DNA of 53,679 nucleotides from Candidatus Nanopelagicales bacterium (GCA_030827125.1 JAURFD010000006.1:1-53679), one strand, 5' to 3'. Positions 8,817-17,115 are shown, counted from the stretch's first letter. Notes: generated by a model not told the origin, from the letters alone. Numbers and translations are program-made.

Positions 8817-8846
8817 TTTCTACCCCTGTCGTCAAGGCAACACAAG
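8817..8846 (-). promoter_or_regulatory. promoter of the structured RNA
   Basis: On the minus strand TTGTGT is followed after 17 nt by TAGAAA (8817-8822), which would start transcription near 8810. A TTGACG lies inside the spacer, so the true -35 is uncertain. The flanking stretch is unusually A/T-rich for this genome. Confidence 0.45.
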
Positions 8847-9067
8847 GGGTTGTCGACAAGTTTTTTCGTCAATGTGGCACCTCTCGTCACACCCTTATTT
8901 CTAGTAGTGAATTGCCCCACCAGTTACGGCGAGAAGTGTTGGACGAGACCAAGGGGAGTAGCGGGAGTACTGCCCTGACCGGGTGGAACGTGCGACAACA
9001 ATTCACCCTGGCTGGGCGGGGGTAGGGTGACGCTCACGCCGCGACGGAACCGATGGGAGGGGGAGCA
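8847..9067. other. intergenic region, divergent promoters expected
   Basis: Between the RNA promoter and the CPBP protease gene there is no convincing gene. The part nearest the RNA (to ~8900) contains runs such as TTTTTT and is locally A/T-rich. The part nearest the protease carries a G-rich Shine-Dalgarno stretch. I see no repeat or operator of note. Confidence 0.5.
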
Positions 9068-9883
9068 GTGAACGACTCCTCGCAAGTTCCACGTCCCACC
9101 GCGCGGAAGAGAAGTTTGCTGGCCTTCTTCGCCGTCTTGATCGTGGTGGAGGCGATCGGTCTTGCCCTCATCAAGCCCGCAGGTTTCACCATCGCCGCAT
9201 ACGTCATCATGTTCGCCCCCGCGCTCGGAGCCTTGGCGGCGCGGTTCTACGGTCCGGGAGTCATCTGGTGGGGCCGTCCCTCCTGGTGGATTCTTGTCGC
9301 GCTCCTGCCAATACCCGTCGTTCTCGCCGGCTACTGGGTCTCATCAATGCTCGGGTGGCTGCAATTCTCTGGTGAGGCGCTGCGTGGCTCTCTGCTGGTA
9401 GTGCCCTTTGCCTTGATCACAACGTGTGTCGCCGCATTCGGAGAAGAACTTGGCTGGCGTGGATTCCTGTGGCCGCTGCTGCGAACACGGTTTACCTTCC
9501 TCGTGGCGACGGCGATCCTCACGCCGATCTGGCTCGCCTACCACCTTCCCGGGATCTACCTCGGCGTGTACGGCTCGTGGACGGGCCTTCCCGCATTCGC
9601 CGTCGCGCTCATTGGCTGGACACTCTTCATCGGGGTCGTCACGGATCGATCGAGATCAGTCTGGCCGGCCGTCCTCCTCCATGGAGCCTGGAACACCTAT
9701 GTGGAGACGAGTTTCACCGGATTGATCGACGGAACTCCCACCCCCGCTTTCGTCGGCTCCGGGCTCACTGGTGAGTTCGGATGGGTGGCCGCCATCTTGA
9801 GCCTGGCCCTCGGCGGGGGGTTTGCGTGGTGGCACATTCGCACTGGTCGAGGCGCAAGGCTTGTAGCGGCCGGCGCCACCTAG
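9068..9883 (+). CDS. CPBP (CAAX-type) family intramembrane metalloprotease
   Basis: The 271-residue membrane protein has six to eight hydrophobic segments and the family motifs: EELGWRGFLWPLL (EExxxR), TPIWLAYHLPG with the His of the second motif, and HGAWNTY as the third. CPBP/Abi-type proteins are glutamic intramembrane proteases or their relatives; substrates in actinobacteria are mostly unknown. GTG 9068 is chosen over ATG 9053 because the G-rich sequence GGGAGGGGGAGCA sits immediately upstream as the ribosome-binding site and overlaps the earlier ATG. It is monocistronic between a divergent RNA gene and a convergent cupin gene. Confidence 0.85.
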   Translation: MNDSSQVPRPTARKRSLLAFFAVLIVVEAIGLALIKPAGFTIAAYVIMFAPALGALAARFYGPGVIWWGRPSWWILVALLPIPVVLAGYWVSSMLGWLQFSGEALRGSLLVVPFALITTCVAAFGEELGWRGFLWPLLRTRFTFLVATAILTPIWLAYHLPGIYLGVYGSWTGLPAFAVALIGWTLFIGVVTDRSRSVWPAVLLHGAWNTYVETSFTGLIDGTPTPAFVGSGLTGEFGWVAAILSLALGGGFAWWHIRTGRGARLVAAGAT

Positions 9884-10036
9884 GCCGTAACTCTCCGTGG
9901 CCCGGCAACCGCGCGAAGGGACGGACCAGGACCGCAATGCCGTGTGGTGGCTCGCGGGCCCACACCCGTGACAGCGCCGACTGCCGGACAGGGGGTCTGG
10001 CCCTCGCGCATCCGAGTGCCTATGGGCGTGAAGGGC

Positions 10037-10387
10037 CTAGATGTAGCTCTCCGCGGCCTCGAACTCCAAGGCCACGAAGGGCTCGTCGCCGATGACCCAG
10101 GCATCGTGCCCGGCAGCGACGGTGTAGGAGTCTCCCGGGCCCACGTCAATCGACGTTCCGTCTTCATGGACGATATGGAGATGCCCGGACTGCACCGCCC
10201 CGAAATGGGTGGCCTGGCATGTGGGAGTTCCCATCTTGGGACTGACATGCTCTGACCACTTCCAGCCTGGCTCAAAAGTAAACCGTGCCACGGACCCGCC
10301 GCCGAACGTGAGAATTTCAACGGTGCTCTTGTCGAGGCTTCGCACCTCATCGGCGGTCTCGAAGGATTTCATCTCAACACTACTCAT
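10037..10387 (-). CDS. cupin-domain protein
   Basis: The 116-residue product is a single small beta-barrel cupin. The metal-binding pattern can be seen as EHVSPKMGTPTCQATHFGAV (motif 1 region) and DVGPGDSYTVAAGHDAWVIGD (motif 2), with His residues suited to bind a metal. Such single-domain cupins are often sugar- or small-molecule-binding or act in stress responses; no substrate can be named. AGGAGG is 4 nt before the second of two tandem ATGs (10387), which is therefore preferred over the first (10390). It converges on the protease gene. Confidence 0.8.
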   Translation of the reverse strand: MSSVEMKSFETADEVRSLDKSTVEILTFGGGSVARFTFEPGWKWSEHVSPKMGTPTCQATHFGAVQSGHLHIVHEDGTSIDVGPGDSYTVAAGHDAWVIGDEPFVALEFEAAESYI

Positions 10388-10480
10388 CATGCCTCCTGCG
10401 CGGTGGTGTCGATCCTGACACTAGCACCATGGCAGCGATATCTCGCAGCGCGGGAGGGCCAAAGGTCCCCTTCGACTTCG

Positions 10481-10553
10481 TGGCCCCGAGAGGATTCGAA
10501 CCTCCGACACAAGGTTTAGGAAACCTCTGCTCTATCCCCTGAGCTACGGGGCC
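10481..10553 (-). tRNA. tRNA-Arg (anticodon CCU)
   Basis: The minus strand folds as a cloverleaf of 73 nt: acceptor GGCCCCG paired with CGGGGCC plus discriminator A, D-arm GCTCAGGGGATAGAGC, anticodon arm AGGTTTCCTAAACCT with loop TTCCTAA (anticodon CCT, reads AGG), and T-arm GGAGGTTCGAATCCTC (G/C stem around TTCGAAT). The 3' CCA is not encoded. A TAAACT element about 38 nt upstream may be its -10 box. AGG is a rare codon in such a GC-rich genome. Confidence 0.95.
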
Positions 10554-10641
10554 GTGAGATTGACTGGCCGCTGGGAAGTTTAGTGGACGGTCCGAGACCT
10601 CTGTCCGGCTGGTTCAGGGGTCAGTGTCAATCCTTGAGCAC

Positions 10642-12309
10642 TTAGTCGGTCTCGATCAGGTCCTCGTCGATGAACCCGTCGTCGTTGAAGTCGATGCCGA
10701 TGGGCATGACGGTGCCATCGCCCTGCCAGGCTCCGTACTCGATGACGAGGGATTCATTTGCGGAGAGGGGGATCGGATCGCTGACGTACTCTTCATCGCT
10801 GACATCATCAATGCGACGGATCACGAAGTCGATGGTCCCCTCCCCGTCAGTAGTCGTAAAGGCGGTCACCGTTTGGGCTTCGAGATTCAAGAACACCGTG
10901 ATCGCGCCACCCTCTCCGGGTAGGTCCAAGCCACCGAAGAGGAATCCGTAGGAAGCTTCCGAACCATCCAGACTCAACACAATGTCCGGTGCTGCTCCCA
11001 CGTTCGTGGAATACGTGACGCTGGAGGATTCCGGATCGAAGATGATCGAATCGACATCGCCGGGTGACATGAGGAAGTCCTCAATCCCGTAACTGTATCC
11101 AGGACCGATGATGGTGATCCCCGTTGTGGCGTCAGCGACAGCGTCGGCGGCATCGACGGTCACCACGAATGCCTCACTCTCCGGAACGGCGATCACCGGG
11201 GCGCTCGTGATCACGCGAGACATCGGCACCCACTCACGCAGGCCCTCAATGGCGTTGCCGTCCAGATCGGTCACGGAAATGGTCACGCCCAGCCCTGCTG
11301 CCTCTTGATTGAGGTAGACCACATTGACGTCGCCATCGGCTGTTGACGTCTCGGCGGCTCCAGGCGGGCTGCCCAGTCCGGCTGCTTCGTTTGAGGTCCC
11401 GCCGGCGCAGAAGGCGCAATCTTGCGGACCGAGCATGGGATCGACGGGGAAGAGCACCAGGGGATTGTCCGCCCCACCCTCGTACAGTTCGGGATCGTTC
11501 CGTGGATCGGCCGATGTGCTGTAGGTCCAGGTATCCGTCGTCGTATCGACAACCATCATTTGGGCCTCGTACGGGAAATTGTTGTCGTACAGCATGATGC
11601 CGACCTGTCCGTCACCAAGATCCTCGATCGCATACGGAGTGACGGCGTGCCCGTCCTGGAAATCGCCGTCCACGAGTCGGTAGATCCCGAAGACGTATCC
11701 TTGGCCCTCAGCCCATTCTTGGGCGAGGACGTCGAGTGCCTGATTGGGAGTCAGGGTTTGCCGCTCAGCGAAGGTGGGGTCCGTTTCCTGGGTGACGAAG
11801 ACCGTCGCGATGTCTGCCTGCAGACCCCAATTGGCCTCGAAGGACATCTGCCCCGGGGTGTCCGAACCGTAGGCCTGCGGGTCGACGTACCCGGCGAAGA
11901 GTGCCCAGGCCAACCCAGCCATCCCGAAGCAGTGGCCACCGGCCATGCCGTCGTTCTGCACCTCCATCCACCGCTGGGCGGTCGGAGTGAGGAGGCAGTC
12001 CTCGCCGTCGATTTGCGCGCAGACTTGATCGCCGAAGAGCATGCGCATCGAGTAGGAGGTCAGGTTCTCGACCTCCCCCTCGTTGCCGTAGTTCGGGAAG
12101 CCAAAGCCATCGACTTCCACATCGAATCCGGTGTCGAAGGTGACTGCTGCCTGCGGTGCCATGTCGGATGACTGTGCGGGGGAGGCCTCGGTCGCGGTGT
12201 CGACCTCGCCAGCCATACATGCAGTCGAGACCAGCGGTAGGGCGCAAGCCAGCACGGCGAACCGAACACGTAGGCGTCGGTGCACAGGTCGGGCACGCAT
12301 TGTCAGCAT
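10642..12309 (-). CDS. lipoprotein with predicted papain-like cysteine peptidase domain
   Basis: The 555-residue product has a lipoprotein signal (basic start, hydrophobic core, lipobox LVSTAC, Cys31). The first half carries what looks like a papain/transglutaminase-type triad: MAGGHCFGMAGLAWALF with Cys127, DGHAVTPYAIED with His221, and IMLYDNNFP with Asp242/Asn243, in the order and spacing expected for such folds. The second half is beta-rich and unrecognised. GGAGG 7 nt before the ATG supports the start, which overlaps the stop of the histidine kinase by 7 nt. It is the distal gene of the regulator-kinase operon and is probably surface-anchored. Enzyme activity is inferred only from motif order. 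Confidence 0.6.
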   Translation of the reverse strand: MLTMRARPVHRRLRVRFAVLACALPLVSTACMAGEVDTATEASPAQSSDMAPQAAVTFDTGFDVEVDGFGFPNYGNEGEVENLTSYSMRMLFGDQVCAQIDGEDCLLTPTAQRWMEVQNDGMAGGHCFGMAGLAWALFAGYVDPQAYGSDTPGQMSFEANWGLQADIATVFVTQETDPTFAERQTLTPNQALDVLAQEWAEGQGYVFGIYRLVDGDFQDGHAVTPYAIEDLGDGQVGIMLYDNNFPYEAQMMVVDTTTDTWTYSTSADPRNDPELYEGGADNPLVLFPVDPMLGPQDCAFCAGGTSNEAAGLGSPPGAAETSTADGDVNVVYLNQEAAGLGVTISVTDLDGNAIEGLREWVPMSRVITSAPVIAVPESEAFVVTVDAADAVADATTGITIIGPGYSYGIEDFLMSPGDVDSIIFDPESSSVTYSTNVGAAPDIVLSLDGSEASYGFLFGGLDLPGEGGAITVFLNLEAQTVTAFTTTDGEGTIDFVIRRIDDVSDEEYVSDPIPLSANESLVIEYGAWQGDGTVMPIGIDFNDDGFIDEDLIETD

Positions 12310-14198
12310 GTCTCAGCCTCCAAAGGATCGAGAGGAATCTTCACATCGAGTTGGCACCCCCCGGAGGGGGGCGTGCTGCGCCGCCAGCGTCCCGGACAGG
12401 CCTGGTCGAGGTAGGCGGTGCCCAATCCCCGTTGGTGCCCACGCAGTCCGCCTCCGTCATCAGTAACCCGGATCCGAAGTTCGCGGATGTCATGGTCAAC
12501 AGCGGTGGAGACCCACACCATGATCGTGTCCGCGCCGCCATGGCGCACCGCATTGCACAGGGCCTCCTCGATGACCACGACGGCGACGTCAGCGGCACCG
12601 CCGGGAACGTCGACACAATCGGGATCAATCACGCAGGTGATGTCGGCGATGCCCTGCCACAGGTCGACCTTGGCCCGGACCCCGTCAACAAGGCTGGCCT
12701 GGGCAGTGGGTTCGTCGCTGACGGGCCACGGCTCGGCCAGCACCGCTCGCGCCTGGGCCATGGCTTCGGCATGGGCCTTCGGGTCATTCGCGGCGACGGC
12801 ACGGTCGAGGGCAAGAATGCATGCGGCGAGCCGTGACTGAAGCGCACCGTGTAGGGCTCGGGCTGATTCCTTGGTAAGAGCGCGCACGACCTCGTCCTGT
12901 GCCTGGAGTTGGAGGCGGGCCATGTCGATGTCATCGGCGTACAGGCGCAATAGCGATGCTTGTTGCGCGCGCCATTCACCAATACCGGAGGTGAGCCACA
13001 CGATGCAGGCGCTGATCGCCACGGTCACAGCCCAACCGACACCCCGGGAGGTCGACATGACGGGGTCGTTCAACGTCTCGGTGGCTATCCAGGGAACTTG
13101 CAGCAGAACGAAGAAGCCGACGAACGTCACCGTGTGCCATTGCGGAACCCGCGCCATGACGACGTTGCCGAGACCGAGAATGAGGTAGATGAGGGCACTG
13201 CCGACAAGGGCAGAGATGGCCGCGGCGGGAAGCCCTGCATCGACCCAGGTAGATGGCACGCTCGTGAGCAAGAAGATCGCGGTCACCATCCCCGGCCGGA
13301 ACGGCTGATGGCGCGCGACTCCGCGAATAAACGACAGCGGCCCCACACTTACCCCGACCGAGATCGCGCGCTGCTGGAGACGGTGGCTCAAGGGTCGCAC
13401 CGAGGCATCATTGAGATCCTCGAGCAAGCGTGCGGCGGACGCCGTGACTTCAGAGTTGATGCGGGTGGCCTCGGCAGCAAGTTGGAAGGCTGCTGCATCG
13501 AGATGTGGCTGAAGGGACGTCCGGAGTTCAGCGTTCAATGTCTGCCGCAGCAGCGCCACTTCCGTGCTTTGAGACGTTCCCGTGAGCACCACATCGGTCG
13601 CTTGGGCCACGAGCGCGTCGCGGACCCGTTGGATGCGGCGCCGTCCGTCATGGATAACGCCTAGGATCAACGCCCCGCACGTTGCAGCGACCGCGATGCT
13701 CACGATGGTGAGAGCGGGCGGTCCACGCAGCGCGAATCCCGTTCCTGGGACGAGGGTGACTAACAGCAGGCCGACCAGTCCACCTCCGAGGAAGTAGGAG
13801 CACAGGAAGCGGAGGAGACCCACGCCTCCCGCTCGTCGGGCAAAGGTGGCTTCTGCCCAGACCCAGACGCCGGTGAAGATCCCGCAGAGGACACAAGTGC
13901 CGAGAAGGCCCGCGATGGAAGTGACGGTCACCGGGGTGGGCGACTTCAGGATCTCGGATGACATGACGAGGAGGACAGCGACGAGGACCAGGGAGCCAGA
14001 CACCGCCGAGACAACGCCGAGGCGCACGGCCGTTGCGGACGAGACATCCCGCTCACGGATGCGATCCCGGAGGGCCGGGACCTTAAGGAGCTCGGAGACC
14101 GAGTCGCGGTGGACCGCGAAAGTTGGAGAGTCACGGTCGGGCGACGGGGAGACCGACCGCTGTGCTGAGGAGCGCATCGCTCGCAATCGCCCGGTCAC
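12303..14198 (-). CDS. membrane sensor histidine kinase (LuxR/NarL-system type)
   Basis: The 631-residue protein has two groups of four membrane helices (~57-182 and ~303-405) separated by a cytoplasmic helical stretch, then a HisKA_3-like helix ESARALHGALQSRL with candidate His450, and a C-terminal HATPase domain (N box VIEEALCNAVRHGG at ~543-555, G1 VTDDGGGL at ~578-585). This is the layout of kinases that pair with NarL/LuxR regulators. GTG 14198 overlaps the stop of the response regulator (GTGA), so the two are coupled. Eight helices with almost no extracellular loop suggest that it senses the membrane itself or a membrane partner; this is inference. Confidence 0.8.
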   Translation of the reverse strand: MTGRLRAMRSSAQRSVSPSPDRDSPTFAVHRDSVSELLKVPALRDRIRERDVSSATAVRLGVVSAVSGSLVLVAVLLVMSSEILKSPTPVTVTSIAGLLGTCVLCGIFTGVWVWAEATFARRAGGVGLLRFLCSYFLGGGLVGLLLVTLVPGTGFALRGPPALTIVSIAVAATCGALILGVIHDGRRRIQRVRDALVAQATDVVLTGTSQSTEVALLRQTLNAELRTSLQPHLDAAAFQLAAEATRINSEVTASAARLLEDLNDASVRPLSHRLQQRAISVGVSVGPLSFIRGVARHQPFRPGMVTAIFLLTSVPSTWVDAGLPAAAISALVGSALIYLILGLGNVVMARVPQWHTVTFVGFFVLLQVPWIATETLNDPVMSTSRGVGWAVTVAISACIVWLTSGIGEWRAQQASLLRLYADDIDMARLQLQAQDEVVRALTKESARALHGALQSRLAACILALDRAVAANDPKAHAEAMAQARAVLAEPWPVSDEPTAQASLVDGVRAKVDLWQGIADITCVIDPDCVDVPGGAADVAVVVIEEALCNAVRHGGADTIMVWVSTAVDHDIRELRIRVTDDGGGLRGHQRGLGTAYLDQACPGRWRRSTPPSGGCQLDVKIPLDPLEAETC

Positions 14199-14854
14199 GA
14201 AGACGAGGTACCGATTCGTGTAGGCATGGCCCCTGCCACGAAACCAAAGTAGGCCTGGGTGATGAGGACTCGAGGGCTGCGTGCATGTGCCGAACTCAGA
14301 TCCAATTGATTGATGAGTCGCGCCACAGCCTTGGCCACCGATGCCTCCTCGATACCTCGTGCCTTCGCTATCTCGGCATTGGACAGGCCACTGGCTACCA
14401 AGCGCATGATCTCCACCTGGCCGTCGCGCAGCCGCCCGAGGCGCTGAGTCCGCTGGAGCCGATGGATCTCCTGCGCCAGTTCACGATCCGTGGCGGCAGC
14501 CATAGCGGCCTCGAGCGTCGACACGTCACTTAGTGACCGCTTCACCATGAACACGGCACCGGGTGGCAAGGGCCGGAAGTCGCCGATCAGTCGGATGTCG
14601 ACGTACGTGGACAGCACCAGAATGCCTGAGCTGGGGACGAACTTGCGCACCGCGTAGGCCACGTCCACACCACTGGGCCCCGGGCCCAAATCAAGATCAA
14701 GGATGACGAGCGTGGGTCGAGACGATCTGAGCAGCAGCATCGCCTCGGCACTCGTGGCCACATCGCCAACGATCTCGTGTCCGAGCTCGCGCAGTTGGCT
14801 GCACAGGAGCATTCGGGTAAAGCCGTCATCCTCAACGACGAGGACCTGACCCAT
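14195..14854 (-). CDS. LuxR/NarL-family response regulator
   Basis: The 219-residue product has an N-terminal receiver domain with acidic pair ED (residues 8-9), phospho-acceptor Asp53 in VILDLDLG and Lys105 (FMVKRS). A C-terminal LuxR-type helix-turn-helix follows at ~143-195 (GQVEIMRLVASGLSNAEIAKA..VAKAVARLINQL). It should bind DNA when phosphorylated by the kinase encoded next. AGGAG lies 6 nt before the ATG. The stop overlaps the kinase start. The DUF4333 lipoprotein gene ends 34 nt upstream, so it may be part of the same transcript. Confidence 0.88.
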   Translation of the reverse strand: MGQVLVVEDDGFTRMLLCSQLRELGHEIVGDVATSAEAMLLLRSSRPTLVILDLDLGPGPSGVDVAYAVRKFVPSSGILVLSTYVDIRLIGDFRPLPPGAVFMVKRSLSDVSTLEAAMAAATDRELAQEIHRLQRTQRLGRLRDGQVEIMRLVASGLSNAEIAKARGIEEASVAKAVARLINQLDLSSAHARSPRVLITQAYFGFVAGAMPTRIGTSSS

Positions 14855-14888
14855 GAGGCACTCCTAGCGACTCGAGATGATGCGGAGG

Positions 14889-15389
14889 CTACTCGACAAG
14901 TTCCCAGGACACGTTGCCCAGAGCATCATTCTGAGTGATGAGCAGGGCGGTCTCGTACTCCTCGTCATACGCGATGCATTCGGTCACCAGGCCTGCCTGC
15001 AAGGGAGTGTCCTGCGGGCACTCGACCGTCACCGGGCCGCCCCAGGTGTCGGCGATGAGGTCGGCAAGCTTTGCCTCGAAGTCAGGGCCGTTCAGCAGGT
15101 CAGCGGCCTCCCAGCGCACGTCGACGTTGCCCAAGTCATCCTTCTGAGTGATCACCAGGCGGTTAGTTTGTCCATCGATCGTGGCCTCGCACTCGGTGAC
15201 GAGCCCAGCCTGAATGGGAATGTCCGGCGGGCAGTCAACGCGCACCTCGCTGGCACCGGTATCGCTCTTGACTCCTTCGGTGAGCTTCGTCATGTCGAGC
15301 GAGCTGGTGGATGATCCGCCGCAAGCGGCGAGGCTCAGGGCCACGGCCCCGAGTCCAACAAGAAATTTGGCGCTTCGATTCATCAACAT
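14889..15389 (-). CDS. lipoprotein with two DUF4333 repeats
   Basis: The 166-residue product has a lipobox (LSLAACGG, Cys23) and two tandem DUF4333-like units. Each has the pattern V-x-CP-x-D-x-P-x-QAGLVTEC..., a hydrophobic LVITQ/LLITQ strand, and a G-N-V-x-W tail. DUF4333 is an actinobacterial domain of unknown function found in exported proteins; each unit has one cysteine pair, probably a disulphide. GGGAG 6 nt upstream of ATG 15389 decides this start; an in-frame reading to 15434 has no such site. It lies upstream of the response regulator and may be sensed by, or co-expressed with, the two-component system. Confidence 0.75.
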   Translation of the reverse strand: MLMNRSAKFLVGLGAVALSLAACGGSSTSSLDMTKLTEGVKSDTGASEVRVDCPPDIPIQAGLVTECEATIDGQTNRLVITQKDDLGNVDVRWEAADLLNGPDFEAKLADLIADTWGGPVTVECPQDTPLQAGLVTECIAYDEEYETALLITQNDALGNVSWELVE

Positions 15390-15459
15390 GTCTGACTCCC
15401 AAGGGTAGGTCTGGCCGGGTAGTGACTCGGGCATCGCTGTAGACAGCGCGGGTCAAGCA

Positions 15460-16134
15460 CTAACTCAGGGATGCCCATCCGGCCGTGGTCACGAGTACGG
15501 CGATACCGCCGACGAGACCCACAGCACTCAGGGCGAGGAAGGCGACCTGGATGGATCGCCTTTGGACGATGGTCGTCAGACCAGCGATGAATAGGACGAC
15601 GGCGAAGAAGACGTTTGCCAGATCGAATCGATCGCTCGTCCCGTCGGCCTCCTCGGCGGCGAGCCGAAGAACCTCAGCCTCTTCGAGGAGGGCATCGCCA
15701 TCAGCGATGAGTACCTGGCTGGGCAGGTCCGCGTAGTAGGGGTTTGCCGCGTCGAAAGGTGTCGGCGGAGATGTCTCGGCCGGCTCAGCATTCCACCATT
15801 CCACGGCAGCGTAGAGCTCGTCACTCATGACGACCTCGAGGTACGCCGCTGCGTCAGCGTTGCCCGTGGACGTGGCGACCGCCCAGTCGAGGAAGAGCGT
15901 GGTCTCCAGTGATTCTTGCTGGTCGGCGCGACCGTAGGTGTCGTTCGCCAAGGCAATGGCCGCCTGTTGCTCGGAGTAGTTCTTCAGCACGAGATCGCTG
16001 GTGAGGGATTCGCGGTAGGCCGACCAGGCGGTCAGGGTGGCTGCGATGCCGAGTACGACGGCCGCGGTGATCGCGAGTCCTGCCTGGGTGACTCCGGTTC
16101 GCTGACCGTCTGTCTCGCTGGTTTCGGTGGTCAT
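15460..16134 (-). CDS. membrane protein of unknown function, about 224 aa
   Basis: I do not recognise the family. The product has an N-terminal helix (~17-38, GLAITAAVVLGIAATLTAW), an extracytoplasmic acidic region of about 120 residues rich in Ala, Glu and Asp, and two C-terminal helices (~165-185 and ~192-216). This single-helix, outer domain, double-helix arrangement recurs in uncharacterised bacterial proteins. ATG 16134 is chosen because upstream in-frame codons give only low-complexity basic sequence. It points the same way as the lipoprotein and two-component genes, with a 70-nt gap to the next. Confidence 0.65.
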   Translation of the reverse strand: MTTETSETDGQRTGVTQAGLAITAAVVLGIAATLTAWSAYRESLTSDLVLKNYSEQQAAIALANDTYGRADQQESLETTLFLDWAVATSTGNADAAAYLEVVMSDELYAAVEWWNAEPAETSPPTPFDAANPYYADLPSQVLIADGDALLEEAEVLRLAAEEADGTSDRFDLANVFFAVVLFIAGLTTIVQRRSIQVAFLALSAVGLVGGIAVLVTTAGWASLS

Positions 16135-16338
16135 GGGCACAGAGTGGGGCCGTCGGCAGCGAGGTGCCCTGATCTGCGCCAAAGAGGGGTGCTGGTGCCA
16201 TGGTTTGGAGATCTCGGCGGGTCGTGAACTGCGCCCTTGCCTGCCTGCGGAGGTCTTCGATTCCGTGGTCAGTTCCACAGTCAAGCGGGGATCCGTGCGG
16301 TGGTGCCGGGGCTGGCTCGCCGAGGGCCGATGAGCGCG

Positions 16339-16344
16339 TAGGGT
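16339..16344 (+). promoter_or_regulatory. -10 box of a probable leaderless mRNA (acetolactate decarboxylase)
   Basis: TAGGGT is 6 nt before the GTG at 16351 and is not part of any stop codon. No Shine-Dalgarno or clear -35 is present. Confidence 0.45.
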
Positions 16345-16350
16345 GCAGGG

Positions 16351-17115
16351 GTGCCTGACCACTCCAAGCGTCCTCGTCGCGCGCGGACGCTCGCTGCCCT
16401 CATCGTTCCCGTCGCCGCTGTTGCACTCGTGGCCACCGCCCCGGCAGGGGCCCAACCGGCCAGCACGCCGAGTGGTTGGGTGACTCAGGCTGGCACTTAC
16501 GACTACCTCGTGCAGCCAGACTTCGACGCGGTGGCGTCCCTTGCGGACGTAGTAGGCAAGTCGACGATCGGACTGGGCACCTTCGATCAACTGGATGGCG
16601 AACTCGTCCTGGTCCGAGGGACCGTCTATCGAGTCGGCACGGATGGCACGCCGCGACCGGTCGACCTCAATCGCACGACGCCGTTCTTCCAGGGCGTCCG
16701 CTTCTCCCCTCAGGAGTGGGTGACTCTGGCTGCCAATACGGCATGCAGCGAACTCATTCCGATCATCGACGCTGCGGCCGGTGCCGAGGATGGCATCGTG
16801 GCCGTCCGCATCAACGGCACCTTCTCAGCGCTGACGACGCGCAGCGTGCCGAAACAGGCCAAGCCCTATCCGCCACTTTCGGATGTCATCGCCGAGCAGG
16901 TGCAGTTCCCGATGACCGATCGCAAGGCCACGCTCGTCGGCTTCCGGCAGGGCTCGGACATGCTCGGCGTAGGCCAGCCGGGCCTTCACCTGCACGGCCT
17001 GACCCGTGATGCAGAAGCCGGGGGCCACGTGCTGAGCTGCACGGTCGGTTCTGGTGCGCGCATGGCGATCCAGCAGGTGCGTGGGGTCCAGCTTCATGCC
17101 CCCAGCGGGGGCTAG
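16351..17115 (+). CDS. budA: exported alpha-acetolactate decarboxylase
   Basis: The 254-residue product matches acetolactate decarboxylase (acetolactate to acetoin plus CO2). It has STIGLGTFDQLDGELVLVRG (residues ~71-90), VRINGTF with Arg153, and GLHLHGLTRDAEAGGHVLSC with His213, His215 and His226. The spacing of these three His (+2, +11) is that of the known zinc ligands of the family. Unlike the usual cytoplasmic enzyme it begins with a clear signal peptide (basic start, AALIVPVAAVALVATA core, cleavage after AGA-Q near 35). It may act outside the membrane. The C-terminal glutamate used by characterised enzymes cannot be placed with certainty. Confidence 0.82.
   Translation: MPDHSKRPRRARTLAALIVPVAAVALVATAPAGAQPASTPSGWVTQAGTYDYLVQPDFDAVASLADVVGKSTIGLGTFDQLDGELVLVRGTVYRVGTDGTPRPVDLNRTTPFFQGVRFSPQEWVTLAANTACSELIPIIDAAAGAEDGIVAVRINGTFSALTTRSVPKQAKPYPPLSDVIAEQVQFPMTDRKATLVGFRQGSDMLGVGQPGLHLHGLTRDAEAGGHVLSCTVGSGARMAIQQVRGVQLHAPSGG

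Noticed and set aside
8485-8859. N-terminal extension of the GH18 gene up to 8859
   Set aside because: The extension runs through the terminator and hairpins of the structured RNA, has no ribosome site, and would hide the signal peptide, which begins at GTG 8484.
8474-8920. Minus-strand 148-residue open frame across the structured RNA
   Set aside because: Its sequence is low-complexity and basic, continues past the strong terminator, and does not resemble any protein family.
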